DNA from: Cyclobacteriaceae bacterium
GTDB lineage: Bacteria > Bacteroidota > Bacteroidia > Cytophagales > Cyclobacteriaceae
DNA: 64,000 nucleotides
Reading direction: 5' to 3'
Assembly (NCBI GenBank): GCA_020436165.1
Contig: JAGQYI010000029.1
Coordinates: 124,001-188,000 of the forward strand
Under the pieces are notes generated by a model. That model was not told the DNA's origin. It ran no database searches and was given only the letters and a program-made list of their open reading frames with translations. Position 1 is the stretch's first letter, and each line of letters starts with the position of its first letter. The position numbers and the translations under genes are program-made. Shown one piece after another: positions 16,601-25,416 of this stretch.

Positions 16601-18251
16601 CTTTTGAAGGGATGTCAAAATCGGTGGAGGAAAGCGTAAAGTTGTTGGTTCCAGCTGATGAAAATTTAAAAGTACCTCCACTTGCAAAGTTGAGGGCATC
16701 AGAATTACAGCTAAAATTATCAGTTGCAATTTCAATCATGTTTGATTTTAAATTTTTATCAACCGTTATGGTGTAAAAACCAGTTGTTCCATTTCCGATA
16801 ACTGTCTGATTACCATCTGCTTTTACAAAATTAGCTGCACATTTGCTGTTGCTGTCTGTCATTAGATTGAGCGTGCCATTATTGGTGATGTTACCACGAA
16901 TATTTAAAATGTGTGTAGCATTTGAATTTGTCCGGACATCAAATGTCGCTCCTGGGTTTATAGTAAGATTCCCATTTACAGTTAGATCTCTGGCCGTGTT
17001 CCTGATAAACTGCAAAGATCCGCTGCTTCCTTGCCCAATGGTTAAGTCATTACAAGTTAAGCCACCGGCTCTGATAGTTACATTATGACCATCTTGAATA
17101 ATTACGTTATCTCCGGCTGTTGGAATACAGTTGCAATCCCATGTTGAAGCATTGTCCCACCGGCTACTGGAAACTGAAATGATAGTTGCCGGAGCAAGTG
17201 TTGTTGCATTAGCTGTAAGAGCATTGCTTAAAGTGCCTTCAGTAACGGCATAAACTCTCCAATAATAGGTGGTGCCTGGAAGCAAACCTGATAGTGTAGA
17301 GCTGGTTGTATTAGCCGCTGTTTGGCTGCTGAAAAAGTAATTTATATCATCAGTAGAATAGTAGATTGCATAGCCTACTTCATTTGAAGCCCAATCAGAC
17401 CAATTTAATGTCATACCACTATTGGTTAAACCGGTAAAGGTTAATGAACCTGTTGGATCAGCTGGTGCAGGCGGCAAAAACTGCAAACTGGAGTTAGCTG
17501 CAGGCATTGTTGAAAGATTGTTTTGAGGAGTATTGTTAAACGAAGTCGTGTTGGCTGTTTGTTGCGTGAGAAGTTGTGCAACTGTGGGAGGATTACTTAC
17601 AGTTGAAGCATTCATTCCTATTGTATAGGAAAATGTAACGTTGCCATTGTTCATGGTTTCATAAACATATTCTATTAGCCCTGACGTTTCGTGTAGCTTC
17701 ACCTGAAAATTGATATCCGGTGTTGTGTTCTGGTAAACCGCCATGCCATCCCACTCAACCGTAAGGATACGGTTCGGAGCGGTTCCACTTACCTGGTATT
17801 TGATACTTGTTCCTAATGGGTCCACACCGTCCCGGGTGGTCATATCATCGTAAAAGGGCGCTAGAGCGAGCCAGGTACCTGAACTTATATTGGATGACGT
17901 GAAATTGGCGTTGCAATAACCATAGTCATCACACTGAGGGCCACCATCATCTGCTGAGCTTGAAAAATCAAGAAATCCATTTGTAGATACTGAAAACTGG
18001 GTATATCGTTGTCCGTTGTACCAAAAGTCGAATCCAATATCCGTTGCTTCACTTCGGTTGTCATCTACACTAAATGAGCCAGTATTTCTCCAGGAAGCAA
18101 ATGAATTGCCTGAATTGATTATAGAATTGTAGGTTATACCGGTTGTTCTATTTACAGAATAATTGCCCACACTTTGGGCAGATAGGAACAAGGGCAATAA
18201 AAAAAATGTACCCAAAACCAGAATGAAATAAAAAAATCTATTTCTAAACAC
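13638..18251 (-). CDS. Giant T9SS type A secreted surface protein with FN3 and beta-helix regions
   Basis: This 1537-residue protein has a signal peptide (MFRNRFFYFILVLGTFFLLP) and an N-terminal beta-sandwich region. A fibronectin type III domain lies near 260-345 (LNWSDWASNEVGYAIYYS, PGTTYYWRVYAVTEG). A long repetitive parallel beta-helix-like region runs from about 360 to 900 (NLTINPGATFDVRTN, GDWLANGGSFIPAIVGTVTL). The last 75 residues (ISVYPNPFSTTLKVELTD, then LDSTGKRLKQV and LAGGIYYLKV) form the T9SS type A sorting domain, cleaved on export in known systems. The gene lies upstream of the adhesin operon on the same strand, with 185 bp between them. The role is likely adhesion or polymer binding; no enzyme motif is visible. 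Confidence 0.9.
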   Translation of the reverse strand: MFRNRFFYFILVLGTFFLLPLFLSAQSVGNYSVNRTTGITYNSIINSGNSFASWRNTGSFSVDDNRSEATDIGFDFWYNGQRYTQFSVSTNGFLDFSSSADDGGPQCDDYGYCNANFTSSNISSGTWLALAPFYDDMTTRDGVDPLGTSIKYQVSGTAPNRILTVEWDGMAVYQNTTPDINFQVKLHETSGLIEYVYETMNNGNVTFSYTIGMNASTVSNPPTVAQLLTQQTANTTSFNNTPQNNLSTMPAANSSLQFLPPAPADPTGSLTFTGLTNSGMTLNWSDWASNEVGYAIYYSTDDINYFFSSQTAANTTSSTLSGLLPGTTYYWRVYAVTEGTLSNALTANATTLAPATIISVSSSRWDNASTWDCNCIPTAGDNVIIQDGHNVTIRAGGLTCNDLTIGQGSSGSLQFIRNTARDLTVNGNLTINPGATFDVRTNSNATHILNIRGNITNNGTLNLMTDSNSKCAANFVKADGNQTVIGNGTTGFYTITVDKNLKSNMIEIATDNFSCNSDALNFASGGTFKFSSAGTNNFTLSSTDFDIPSKGLVWMNSTNSTMNFGANVTLTGDLKLDDGTLLVGNAADENIISNGGFLEVNGGALAIAGRYDRSTTESTFNFIQTNGTITLPSVGSTSATRPPFGMDVIGSSMTISGGILVLQQAGGVNLGYTTSGVTSSAVSGGTLQIGNSSTPVAQIIQVDANIPVYNLLVANTNATLLLFSNNMSVQNNITLTAGSLSSNSLDITVGGDWLANGGSFIPAIVGTVTLNGGNQSVTTNGSAFNNLTLAGTGTKFIQDNLTVNGNLTINTTLTPVNTGSTLTIGGNWVNNGVFSRNNETILFNGLTDQAISGSGTNDFTNITINKITGSVINQSNLNLYQTLDIQSATTFEADGGGSGSFSLLSSALEESRVAPLPTGASITGNVRAEKYLPVYGSKRWRNISIPVLGASVADIQNEIPVSGNFSGSDNGSGGIPSYATGSLAYYNNTIGDDTQTLDDRWVLYPSTDNLALLTTTGNEAQGYAIWIRDLGAVTFDVTGSVNQGTIDFHPTGSHERWNLMGNPYPSSINWDASGWTKTGIQGNAIFIWDGLQYKTWNGSMGDLPDGTIAKGQSFWVQGSQDAITLTATETVKAATTGTTYRTGELSYLELLVSDKTYTDKTYVYLATGAKPEFDQQDASKLLNSIFSFSSLSSDSSKLSINAISPNICHEEIPLVLENIWQGSFSLEWNNIHSLPAYLNLTITDRFTEQSYNLKTDNKIDFDITADPQSSYKYRFLLKINSQEVNASLVTFGEQECGTHTASISIENTQPDVLYSVFNSNNEQIGADYGSGDILEISVDSTFLTQGENNFTVHATAGSCSETWLNPVSFTMIETPAIEFDESTNSIYTQHQPGLQWFKDATPIEAQGDTLIFLDDQAAKYLVEVASNKCSLLSESFIVADKTGPIDEEIITSISPEEALNEGISVYPNPFSTTLKVELTDVKENSTSLELLDSTGKRLKQVAWSPEIRFETSNLAGGIYYLKVIYADSLKIVRLYKN

Positions 18252-18443
18252 TTTTATCCTTTACTTAATTAGAAAATAGCCTAACTCAAAGTTTTCGCAA
18301 AACTCTTATTTTTTTACAAGACCAATGCCGTGCCAATTCAAAAAATATTGATTATTAACTTGTTACAGCAATTCTTTGATTTGTTGAGCTCCCATTTTGG
18401 GAAGTGAATTCTAAGATAGGAACATTAGTAACCTCTTGATATT

Positions 18444-18836
18444 TTACTTTTCCATATCGCTTAGTTCCAGATTTAATGCCTTGGTTGATACCTGGATTTC
18501 GACAAGGGAAATAATCAAGGAAATTAACAGTGATAGCAAACTGATCGCAAATGTGATATTTGCCCAGCGCATCACTTCCCTGAATAGTAGAAACATGCAA
18601 ACTACAGTGAAAACAAAACTTAATACACCAAAAATTTGCATATAGCGTATCATGGTAAGCCTTGAGCGAAGGTTCTTAATTTGACCGTAGATTATGGTGT
18701 GAGACGGATCGGTTTTGTACTTGGCATGTAAATTTCTGATCAGCGTTGCCAGGCCCAAAAAGCGGTTGGTATAAGCCAGCATAAGCAATGTGATAGCAGG
18801 AAAAAGAAGGGCAGGAGTTGATATAGTTAGTTCCAT
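18444..18836 (-). CDS. DUF2721 family membrane protein
   Basis: The start at 18836 (MELTISTPALLFPAITLLML) is preferred to an upstream ATG at 18866, because the family begins with such a membrane segment. The 130-residue protein has three hydrophobic segments and the family pattern ANRxxxLxxLIR seen here as YTNRFLGLATLIRNLH, then LRSRLTMIRYMQIFGVLSF. The function of DUF2721 proteins is unknown. It follows the PrsW-like gene by 36 bp on the same strand and may be co-transcribed with it. Confidence 0.8.
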   Translation of the reverse strand: MELTISTPALLFPAITLLMLAYTNRFLGLATLIRNLHAKYKTDPSHTIIYGQIKNLRSRLTMIRYMQIFGVLSFVFTVVCMFLLFREVMRWANITFAISLLSLLISLIISLVEIQVSTKALNLELSDMEK

Positions 18837-18872
18837 TAAGGGTTTAATTGAGGGGCAAAAATACACATCGTG

Positions 18873-20045
18873 CTATTCTTTCTTAATCGGTTTTGGAATA
18901 AAGAAGTCGAAGGGCACTTTTACAGTTGACAAGCGACCATGCTTTATTTTAAATCTGCTGAAACTAAGAGTTAAATAAAGCACGAGGTATCCATAGGCAA
19001 GCCACGAGTTAATGAGGTATTTGTTGCCTATTCCAACTCCGTAAACCAGGCTAATCATAACATAGCCTATCATTAGAATGGAAGATAGCGAGAGTACCAA
19101 GTACCACTTAAGAGAGTCATTATCGAGGCTGATTTTTGGGTCGTAGTAATTAGAAATATTGACTGCATTATTCTTGAGTATGAACCATATATGTATAGTT
19201 ATTAAGAAAAATACGGTTGTTAAGAATGAATAGGACTGGACCAAATCATTAATCAGCCAAAAATCGTAAAATCCATGCATGGTTGCTGCTATTATGAAAA
19301 ACACAAAAAAGCCAGCCAATCGATCCCGCTTTTTGTAACGGAATTTATAAAGGAGCATGCCGTAACCAACCACCGATGAAAATACCATGTGTGCTACGGT
19401 GGAATACAGCGCACGTCCTCCAATATTGATCAATCCGCTGTTGTTGATGTACATGATATTTTCTGCAAAGGCAAAGCCCAGGGCAGCTACGCTTGGATAT
19501 AAAATGTAATCGTAAGGCTCGTCAGCCGCTTTGGTATATTTAAGGATCAATAGAAACGGAATGATCTTTACGGCTTCTTCCAATCCACCAATTACACCAA
19601 TTGAGTAAAGCAAATCGTTAATAGGTTTCCCGTTGAGATCCATTCCGTAACCTGAGAACACTCCATAACCAACTACCGCCAACTGGCTGAATAAGACACC
19701 CAAAACGAATGTTGCAAACACATATTTCCACCTTTCTTTCTCATAGATATCTATTTTGCGAATGTACATCATCCAAACACCCGAAATCAGTAATGACATA
19801 CCCACACTTAGCATAAATTGAAATTTAGGATGAATCCCATTAGGCGGAGGCATTTTACCAATAACACCCATTGAGAACAGCAGTACTGGTCCAACGGCAA
19901 TAACCATAAGAAGAACTAAAAGAGCTGCATCGTTAGAGCGGATAACACGGCTAAAAGAGGTGCTTTTAATTTGTTTAAATGTTCTGCGAAACAAGGCAAT
20001 CAGCAACGCGAGGTAAAACAGGTTTAAGATGATAATCTCCATCAA
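18873..20045 (-). CDS. PrsW family glutamic intramembrane protease
   Basis: This 390-residue polytopic membrane protein carries the PrsW (M82) motifs in order: the double glutamate EEAVK in GGLEEAVKIIPFLLIL, FAENIMY in ALGFAFAENIMYINNSG, AHMVFSSVVGYGM, and HGFYDFW. These glutamates and histidines are the residues associated with catalysis in the family. Characterised members cleave anti-sigma factors within the membrane; the target here is unknown, although a FecR anti-sigma factor is encoded at 36944-37795. About nine transmembrane segments are predicted by eye. A second Met two residues in could also serve as the start. Confidence 0.88.
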   Translation of the reverse strand: MMEIIILNLFYLALLIALFRRTFKQIKSTSFSRVIRSNDAALLVLLMVIAVGPVLLFSMGVIGKMPPPNGIHPKFQFMLSVGMSLLISGVWMMYIRKIDIYEKERWKYVFATFVLGVLFSQLAVVGYGVFSGYGMDLNGKPINDLLYSIGVIGGLEEAVKIIPFLLILKYTKAADEPYDYILYPSVAALGFAFAENIMYINNSGLINIGGRALYSTVAHMVFSSVVGYGMLLYKFRYKKRDRLAGFFVFFIIAATMHGFYDFWLINDLVQSYSFLTTVFFLITIHIWFILKNNAVNISNYYDPKISLDNDSLKWYLVLSLSSILMIGYVMISLVYGVGIGNKYLINSWLAYGYLVLYLTLSFSRFKIKHGRLSTVKVPFDFFIPKPIKKE

Positions 20046-20083
20046 GTGAAGTTAGTAAATAAATCAATCTATTTTTACATGCC

Positions 20084-20665
20084 ATGAATTTTACGGAAAA
20101 GGAATTTAGCATTTTGTCTGATAGAGATTTTCTTCTTACTAAGGTTGAGGTAATCAACAAGGTTGAGCAATTGCTTGCTTTAACCCGTAAAGAGATACAG
20201 GAAGCACTATCGAATATTGATTTTCATTTTTCCTCTGAAATGAATTTAAGTGCTGGTAAAATATCAAAAGGGGAGAATTATCGAAACTTGCCTTATCTGG
20301 TGCTTGATTACCCGGCTTCTTTTCATAAACAAAATATTTTTGCCTACAGAACTATGTTTTGGTGGGGCAATTTCTTTAGCTCAACGCTTCATCTTCAAGG
20401 GGAATCACTCGATTTGTATAGGCGCAGATTAATAGATACTATTGATTTTTTGAAAGACAAAGGACTTTTTGTAAGTGTTGGAGACACTCCCTGGCATTAC
20501 CATTACGATGCCAATAACTATGCACTTATCGGGAAAGAGCATATAGAACACCTTTCAACTGCTACCTTTATCAAACTGAGCAAACGAATGGAACTTGTGG
20601 AGTGGGAAAGCGTACCCCAAATGGCTACTGAAAATCTTAAGTTTCTGCTTAATTTACTTCACTGA
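20084..20665 (+). CDS. Conserved hypothetical protein, soluble
   Basis: This 193-residue protein has no signal peptide or membrane segment. It starts with a helical region (SDRDFLLTKVEVINKVEQLL), then has an aromatic-rich core (YRNLPYLVLDYPASFHKQNI, RTMFWWGNFFSSTLHLQG) and the striking segment DTPWHYHYDANNYALIGK. No known catalytic motif is recognised. The gene is divergent from the PrsW-like gene (38 bp apart), and its 3' end overlaps the convergent acetyltransferase gene by 17 bp. The function is unknown; homologs are probably confined to Bacteroidota, which is an inference. Confidence 0.75.
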   Translation: MNFTEKEFSILSDRDFLLTKVEVINKVEQLLALTRKEIQEALSNIDFHFSSEMNLSAGKISKGENYRNLPYLVLDYPASFHKQNIFAYRTMFWWGNFFSSTLHLQGESLDLYRRRLIDTIDFLKDKGLFVSVGDTPWHYHYDANNYALIGKEHIEHLSTATFIKLSKRMELVEWESVPQMATENLKFLLNLLH

Positions 20666-21134
20666 GCAAAATATCTTTCTCCATTCTAAAGTTTATAAGC
20701 TCCGTGCCATTAAGCATATTCCTGTTTTCGCGAACAACTTTAAAGCCTTTACTTTCAAAATAACCTTTTGCAGTTATGCTTACATCTGATTCAAGCTTTT
20801 TGGTATTGTTTTCAATAGCAATTAATGTGATATCCTGTAGCAATCTATTTGCAATTCCCAGATTTTGAAAGTCCTTGGCTACATACATTAGATCTATGTA
20901 GCAATTGTCTTTAAGTGAGGCTACGCCCACAATTCTTCCATCTATCTGGGCTATTCTCATTTGTTGGTCTTTTACTCTGTTTTGCCATTTTTCGCTATTC
21001 TTTACGGCATACACCCATACCTCAATTTGCCTTTTAGAGTAGTCTTTGGCACATATTTCAGTAATAGTTTGGCAAACCATTTCTTGTAAAATGGGGACGT
21101 CATTTAGTGCTGCATTGCGCAGATAAATGCTCAT
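20649..21134 (-). CDS. GNAT family N-acetyltransferase
   Basis: This 161-residue protein has the GNAT layout: an N-terminal MSIYLRNAALNDVPILQEMV, the central strand VGVASLKDNCYIDLMYVAKD, and the acetyl-CoA-binding motif A as DFQNLGIANRLLQDITLIA (variant of Q/RxxGxG/A). A motif B-like end follows (AKGYFESKGFKVVRENRNML). Such proteins transfer acetyl groups to amines; the substrate cannot be told. The gene is 9 bp downstream of the amylase gene stop on the same strand and overlaps the convergent gene at its 3' end. Confidence 0.85.
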   Translation of the reverse strand: MSIYLRNAALNDVPILQEMVCQTITEICAKDYSKRQIEVWVYAVKNSEKWQNRVKDQQMRIAQIDGRIVGVASLKDNCYIDLMYVAKDFQNLGIANRLLQDITLIAIENNTKKLESDVSITAKGYFESKGFKVVRENRNMLNGTELINFRMEKDILLSEVN

Positions 21135-21143
21135 ATGCTTAGC

Positions 21144-22994
21144 CTATTCAGATTGTATAACAAAAAATGACAGGGCAGGCACTTCTTCGCCTCCAACCAA
21201 TTCAATAGGCATATCTGTGAATAATTCATGTCCTTTCAAAACAATGTCCTCTGGCATTTTGATTGATTTGCTGGAATTATTGATTATTAGATAGACTTTT
21301 TCAGTATTTGATGATCGTTCTATAATTAACAGATCACCAGTTGCTTTGAAAAAGTGTAGCTTACCGCTAATGAGAACCGGATTATTTTTTCTGATTTGAA
21401 TTAGTCGCGTATAAAAACTGTTCAAATCTTTATTAAGACCTACTTCATAAGAAGCCTTTTCAGATTTGAAAGGGTCGTTTGATTCGTTCTCAAAGACCAT
21501 ATTCTCCCACCAAAGCGGTTTTCTGCAATCAGGATCATCGCTGCCCCACATGCCCATTTCATCTCCATTCCATATTTGTGGAGCCCCCGGCATGCAAAAC
21601 TGGTATGCGAGATACAGCTGCACCCGTTTATAGGTTTCTGCATCTGGCTGACCTGTTTTGTAATTTGGATCATCGCCAGGTTTAGAATTGAACTTGTATT
21701 TATTCTTGTTGTCAAACGAAGTAAGCAACCGGGGAGAGTCGTGTGAAGCGCTCATCATCATCATACTTTCTATGGTATTGTATGGAATGTCTTCTACCAC
21801 TTTATTCCACTCGCTTTCTAATTTTTCGGCTCCGCCATAGTCTACCGTTTTAGCAAAAAAGTCACGCGCAGGCCTATACGCCTGGTAGAACATAACTATA
21901 TCAAAAATATCTCCTTTTGCAACATAAGGTCTGGGGTCCATTAAAACATCGGGCCATTTTTCCCACCATATTTCTCCAACGAGAAGACTTTCCGGATTAA
22001 CTGATCGGGTAAAGGTTCTATAGTCCCTCCAAAAATCCATACCGATTTGGTCTGCCACATCAAGCCTGTAGCCATCTACACCATCTTCAAAACGGCCATC
22101 TCCATTAGGATCCATCCAACGATTGGTTACATTGAATATATGCTGCTTCACTGGCTCGTAGATATTGCCTTTGTAGGGTTTACCGTGTACGCGATTTTCT
22201 ACATTTACTTTTTTAAGCTCAGGCAAATCGGGTACTCCGGCCCAGCCGGTGTATTTAAACTCGTTTTCAGGGGTATTTGGATCATCAAATTGCTGAATTT
22301 CATACCAATCAGCAAATTTTGAGTTTGCTCCATTATTTAAAATATCCTGCCATGCCCAAAATTTAACACCTGTGTGGTTCCATGAGTAATCTAGAATAAT
22401 TCGAATATTTCGGCTGTGAAGCTCCTTGATCAGTTGCAGGAACTGCTTGTCAGCACTGGTCCATTTCCAGGTTGATGGGTTCACGGGATCCTCTTCTTCC
22501 ATTATTTTTCTATCTCCCTCCGGATCGGGCCCAAAATTCACATCAATATGCCTGTAGTTGCGGGCATCGTATTTATGCAACGAGGGAGCATCGTTTAAAG
22601 GATTAATATAAATGGCATTTATTCCCAATTCTTCCAGGTAGTTGAGCTTGTCTAGTATCCCCTGCAAATCGCCTCCGTATCTTCTCGATTGGATTCCCAA
22701 ATCGTAATATGCCTTTGGTGAATAAGAACTGTCTGGTTTGTACCAATCCATTGTCCATTTTGTTACTTTCCAGTCGGGGCTAAACTGATGCGGCCATGAG
22801 CCTTCAATACTTTCAAGCGTTGGGTCATTGGTGGAATCTCCATTGTTGAATCGTTCGGGAAATATCTGATACCAAATGGCTTCTTTTGCCCATGAAGGCA
22901 CTGAATAGTTTATCTTCTTTTCATTTGTTGAAGAACACCGAACAAAAAGAACGGTTATAAAAAAAACTACACTTAATTTTTTAGGGTAATGCAT
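21144..22994 (-). CDS. Glycoside hydrolase family 13 alpha-amylase/neopullulanase-like lipoprotein
   Basis: This 616-residue protein has a lipoprotein signal (VLFVRC) and all GH13 conserved regions. Region I is DYSWNHTG; region II is DGYRLDVAD with the catalytic Asp; region III is LLVGEIWW with the general acid Glu; region IV is SASHDSPR. The leading WYQIFPERFNNGD and the loop GGDLQGILDKLNYLEELGIN are typical of maltogenic or neopullulanase types that act on malto-oligosaccharides or cyclodextrins. A small C-terminal beta domain ends the chain. It would act on the outer face of a membrane and supply glucose polymers to the cell. Confidence 0.93.
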   Translation of the reverse strand: MHYPKKLSVVFFITVLFVRCSSTNEKKINYSVPSWAKEAIWYQIFPERFNNGDSTNDPTLESIEGSWPHQFSPDWKVTKWTMDWYKPDSSYSPKAYYDLGIQSRRYGGDLQGILDKLNYLEELGINAIYINPLNDAPSLHKYDARNYRHIDVNFGPDPEGDRKIMEEEDPVNPSTWKWTSADKQFLQLIKELHSRNIRIILDYSWNHTGVKFWAWQDILNNGANSKFADWYEIQQFDDPNTPENEFKYTGWAGVPDLPELKKVNVENRVHGKPYKGNIYEPVKQHIFNVTNRWMDPNGDGRFEDGVDGYRLDVADQIGMDFWRDYRTFTRSVNPESLLVGEIWWEKWPDVLMDPRPYVAKGDIFDIVMFYQAYRPARDFFAKTVDYGGAEKLESEWNKVVEDIPYNTIESMMMMSASHDSPRLLTSFDNKNKYKFNSKPGDDPNYKTGQPDAETYKRVQLYLAYQFCMPGAPQIWNGDEMGMWGSDDPDCRKPLWWENMVFENESNDPFKSEKASYEVGLNKDLNSFYTRLIQIRKNNPVLISGKLHFFKATGDLLIIERSSNTEKVYLIINNSSKSIKMPEDIVLKGHELFTDMPIELVGGEEVPALSFFVIQSE

Positions 22995-23231
22995 CGTTAG
23001 GATTATTGATTTTGGCTAAGTTAGTTCTAGTAGTTGTTCTATCAAAGCTTATAATTTTTCAGAGTAACCCAATAGCATAGGTAATAAAACCTGCTGAATT
23101 AGTTTTTTAGGCCTATTTATAAAATCAAATTCTAATTTTTCAAATATGCGGTTAAATTGTAACCCATGTTATACTTTTTAAACAAATGAATTGCTAGTTT
23201 TGGGTACGAATTAAACCCACTAAAACAAAAC
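22995..23231. other. Divergent intergenic region (amylase / glutamine synthetase)
   Basis: This 237-bp AT-rich region must hold the promoters of both divergent genes. A TAGTTTTG box is seen near the glutamine synthetase start. No strong inverted repeat, small ORF or RNA was recognised in the rest. Confidence 0.5.
23195..23202 (+). promoter_or_regulatory. Candidate -7 box for glutamine synthetase III
   Basis: TAGTTTTG is a full match to TAnnTTTG. It lies 29 bp upstream of the ATG at 23232, which would give a 5' leader of roughly 20 nt. The expected -33 TTTG is not clear (only a T-rich stretch near 23175). Confidence 0.45.
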
Positions 23232-25394
23232 ATGGCATATTTACGATTCAAAGCCCTCGAGGAGGTGCAAAACAGGCCTTCAGTACGCGTAGAGGCCGAT
23301 TCGAATAAGGTTTCCGATTACTTTGGTGAAAACTGTTTTAATCTTGCAAAGATGCACCAGGCGTTGGCTCCTGATGTATACAAGAAAGTTAAGAAAGCAA
23401 TTGAAAAAGGCGAGTCAATTGATGCAGACTCAGCAGATGCGGTGGCTGCGGCTGCCAAATCATGGGCGGTTTCCAAAGGAATAACTCACTATACACACTG
23501 GTTTCAGCCATTAACAGGCGCGACAGCCGAAAAGCACGATTCATTTTTTGACGCCTCTGTTGGTATTGAGCGATTAAAAGGCAGTACATTGGTTCAACAG
23601 GAACCTGATGCATCTTCTTTTCCAAATGGAGGTATCAGAAGCACTTTTGAGGCGCGTGGTTACACAGCCTGGGATCCGAGTTCGCCAATCTTTATCATGG
23701 GAAGAACACTTTGTATCCCAACTGTTTTCGTTTCGTACACCGGTGAGGCACTTGATTACAAAGCACCTTTGTTGAAAGCAATGGAAGCAGTTGACAAAGC
23801 AGCTGTTCGTGTTTGCCAGTATTTTGATAAAAATGTTAACAGGGTTTCGCCTTCATTGGGCTGTGAGCAGGAATATTTCGTTATCGATAAGTCATTACAC
23901 GATGCACGCCCTGATTTAGTAATGAGCGGTCGTACTGTATTTGGCCATTCGCCATCTCGCGGACAACAGCTTGATGATCATTACTTTGGTTCCATACCAA
24001 GTCGTGTGTATGATTTCATGAAGGATTTTGAAATTGAGGCACTTAAATTAGGTATTCCTGTAAGTACCCGTCATAACGAAGTGGCTCCCAGTCAGTTTGA
24101 AGTAGCGCCTCTATTTGAAGAAATAAACGTTGCAACCGACCATAATCAGTTGCTAATGGATGTGATGAATCGTGTTTCAGTGCGACACCATTTAAAAGTT
24201 CTGTTCCATGAAAAGCCGTTTGCAGGATTAAATGGTAACGGAAAGCATAACAACTGGTCGTTGATAACCAACACCGGAGTTAACCTGTTCCAACCTAGCA
24301 GCAGTGCACGGGAGAACCTTCAGTTCTTAACGTTCTTTGTTTGTACCATCAAAGCTGTTTATGATCATTCTGCGCTTTTACGTGCAAGTATCGCCTCTGC
24401 TGGTAACGACCACCGTTTAGGTGCAAATGAAGCTCCTCCCGCCATCATGTCGGTGTTCATTGGTTCACAGCTTACAGCTGTGCTTGATGAGCTCGAAACG
24501 AATGGCAACATTAAGGTTGAGAAGGGTGACAATATGTACATGAAGTTAGGAATTGATAAGATTCCTTCCATTATTCTTGACAATACGGATAGAAACAGGA
24601 CATCTCCATTTGCCTTTACCGGCAATAAATTTGAATTCAGGGCAGTTGGTTCCGATGCCAATGTGGCTTCTCCCATGTCTGCACTTAATCTTATTGTAGC
24701 AGATGTTTTGAATGATTTTGCCAATGAGGTTGACGGGTTGGTTGCAAAAGGCAAAGAAAAACGCCTTGCAATTGTTGAAGTTCTGAGAAAATATATCAAG
24801 GAGTCGAAGGCGGTACGTTTTGAAGGAGATGGATACTCAGAGGAGTGGGTAAAAGAAGCTGCAAAAAGAGGATTGCCCAATATTAAAGATACACCTAAGG
24901 CGCTTGAAGCTTACGTAAGTAAAAAAACAGTTGGTTTATACGATAAATTCAATGTGCTTACTAAAGCAGAGCTTGAAGCGCGTAATGAGATTAGTTACGA
25001 GAATTATATCATGAAGGTGCAGATTGAGGCAAGAACCATGGGAGATCTGGCATTGAATCATATCGTTCCTACCGCAATTAAATACCAAAACAAGCTTATT
25101 GATAACGCACGCGGTCTTTCTGATCTTGGGCTGGATAATTCTCATGTTAAATCGACAATATCTTCAATTTCGGGGCATCTGAACAGCCTTGTAAAGGATG
25201 TGGAAGATATGATAGAAGAGCGTAAGCGGGTTAATAAGATTGATGATGCTGAGAAAAAGGCAATTGCTTACTGCGATGATATCAAGCACAAGTATTTTGA
25301 TAAGATTCGTAGGTCGGTTGATAAACTGGAATTGCTTGTAGATGACGAAGACTGGCCTCTTCCAAAGTACAGGGAATTGTTATTTATCCGATAA
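23232..25394 (+). CDS. glnN: Glutamine synthetase type III
   Basis: This 720-residue protein has the length and motifs of the dodecameric type III enzyme, which makes glutamine from glutamate, ammonia and ATP in the cytoplasm. Typical segments are SFFDASVGIERLKGSTLVQQ (less its first residues), the GCEQEYFVID metal/glutamate site, STRHNEVAPSQFEVAPLFEE, NGKHNNWSL, and RTSPFAFTGNKFEFRAVGS. Type III enzymes are the usual glutamine synthetase of Bacteroidota. The C-terminal helical domain (MEERKRVNK region) is also typical. A strong intrinsic terminator follows the stop. A candidate promoter box lies just upstream. Confidence 0.96.
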   Translation: MAYLRFKALEEVQNRPSVRVEADSNKVSDYFGENCFNLAKMHQALAPDVYKKVKKAIEKGESIDADSADAVAAAAKSWAVSKGITHYTHWFQPLTGATAEKHDSFFDASVGIERLKGSTLVQQEPDASSFPNGGIRSTFEARGYTAWDPSSPIFIMGRTLCIPTVFVSYTGEALDYKAPLLKAMEAVDKAAVRVCQYFDKNVNRVSPSLGCEQEYFVIDKSLHDARPDLVMSGRTVFGHSPSRGQQLDDHYFGSIPSRVYDFMKDFEIEALKLGIPVSTRHNEVAPSQFEVAPLFEEINVATDHNQLLMDVMNRVSVRHHLKVLFHEKPFAGLNGNGKHNNWSLITNTGVNLFQPSSSARENLQFLTFFVCTIKAVYDHSALLRASIASAGNDHRLGANEAPPAIMSVFIGSQLTAVLDELETNGNIKVEKGDNMYMKLGIDKIPSIILDNTDRNRTSPFAFTGNKFEFRAVGSDANVASPMSALNLIVADVLNDFANEVDGLVAKGKEKRLAIVEVLRKYIKESKAVRFEGDGYSEEWVKEAAKRGLPNIKDTPKALEAYVSKKTVGLYDKFNVLTKAELEARNEISYENYIMKVQIEARTMGDLALNHIVPTAIKYQNKLIDNARGLSDLGLDNSHVKSTISSISGHLNSLVKDVEDMIEERKRVNKIDDAEKKAIAYCDDIKHKYFDKIRRSVDKLELLVDDEDWPLPKYRELLFIR

Positions 25395-25416
25395 TAAAAG
25401 TAAGCGTTAGCGCTTT

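Noticed and set aside
16390-16776. Open frame of 128 codons opposite the T9SS type A protein
   Set aside because: It lies wholly inside the large surface protein gene on the other strand and encodes a low-complexity, unrecognisable sequence.
18355-18600. Minus-strand frame of 81 codons overlapping the DUF2721 gene
   Set aside because: It overlaps a recognised family gene in another frame and has no recognisable features.
24365-24880. Minus-strand frame of 171 codons inside glutamine synthetase
   Set aside because: Fully within a clear gene on the plus strand, no motif, typical antisense shadow.
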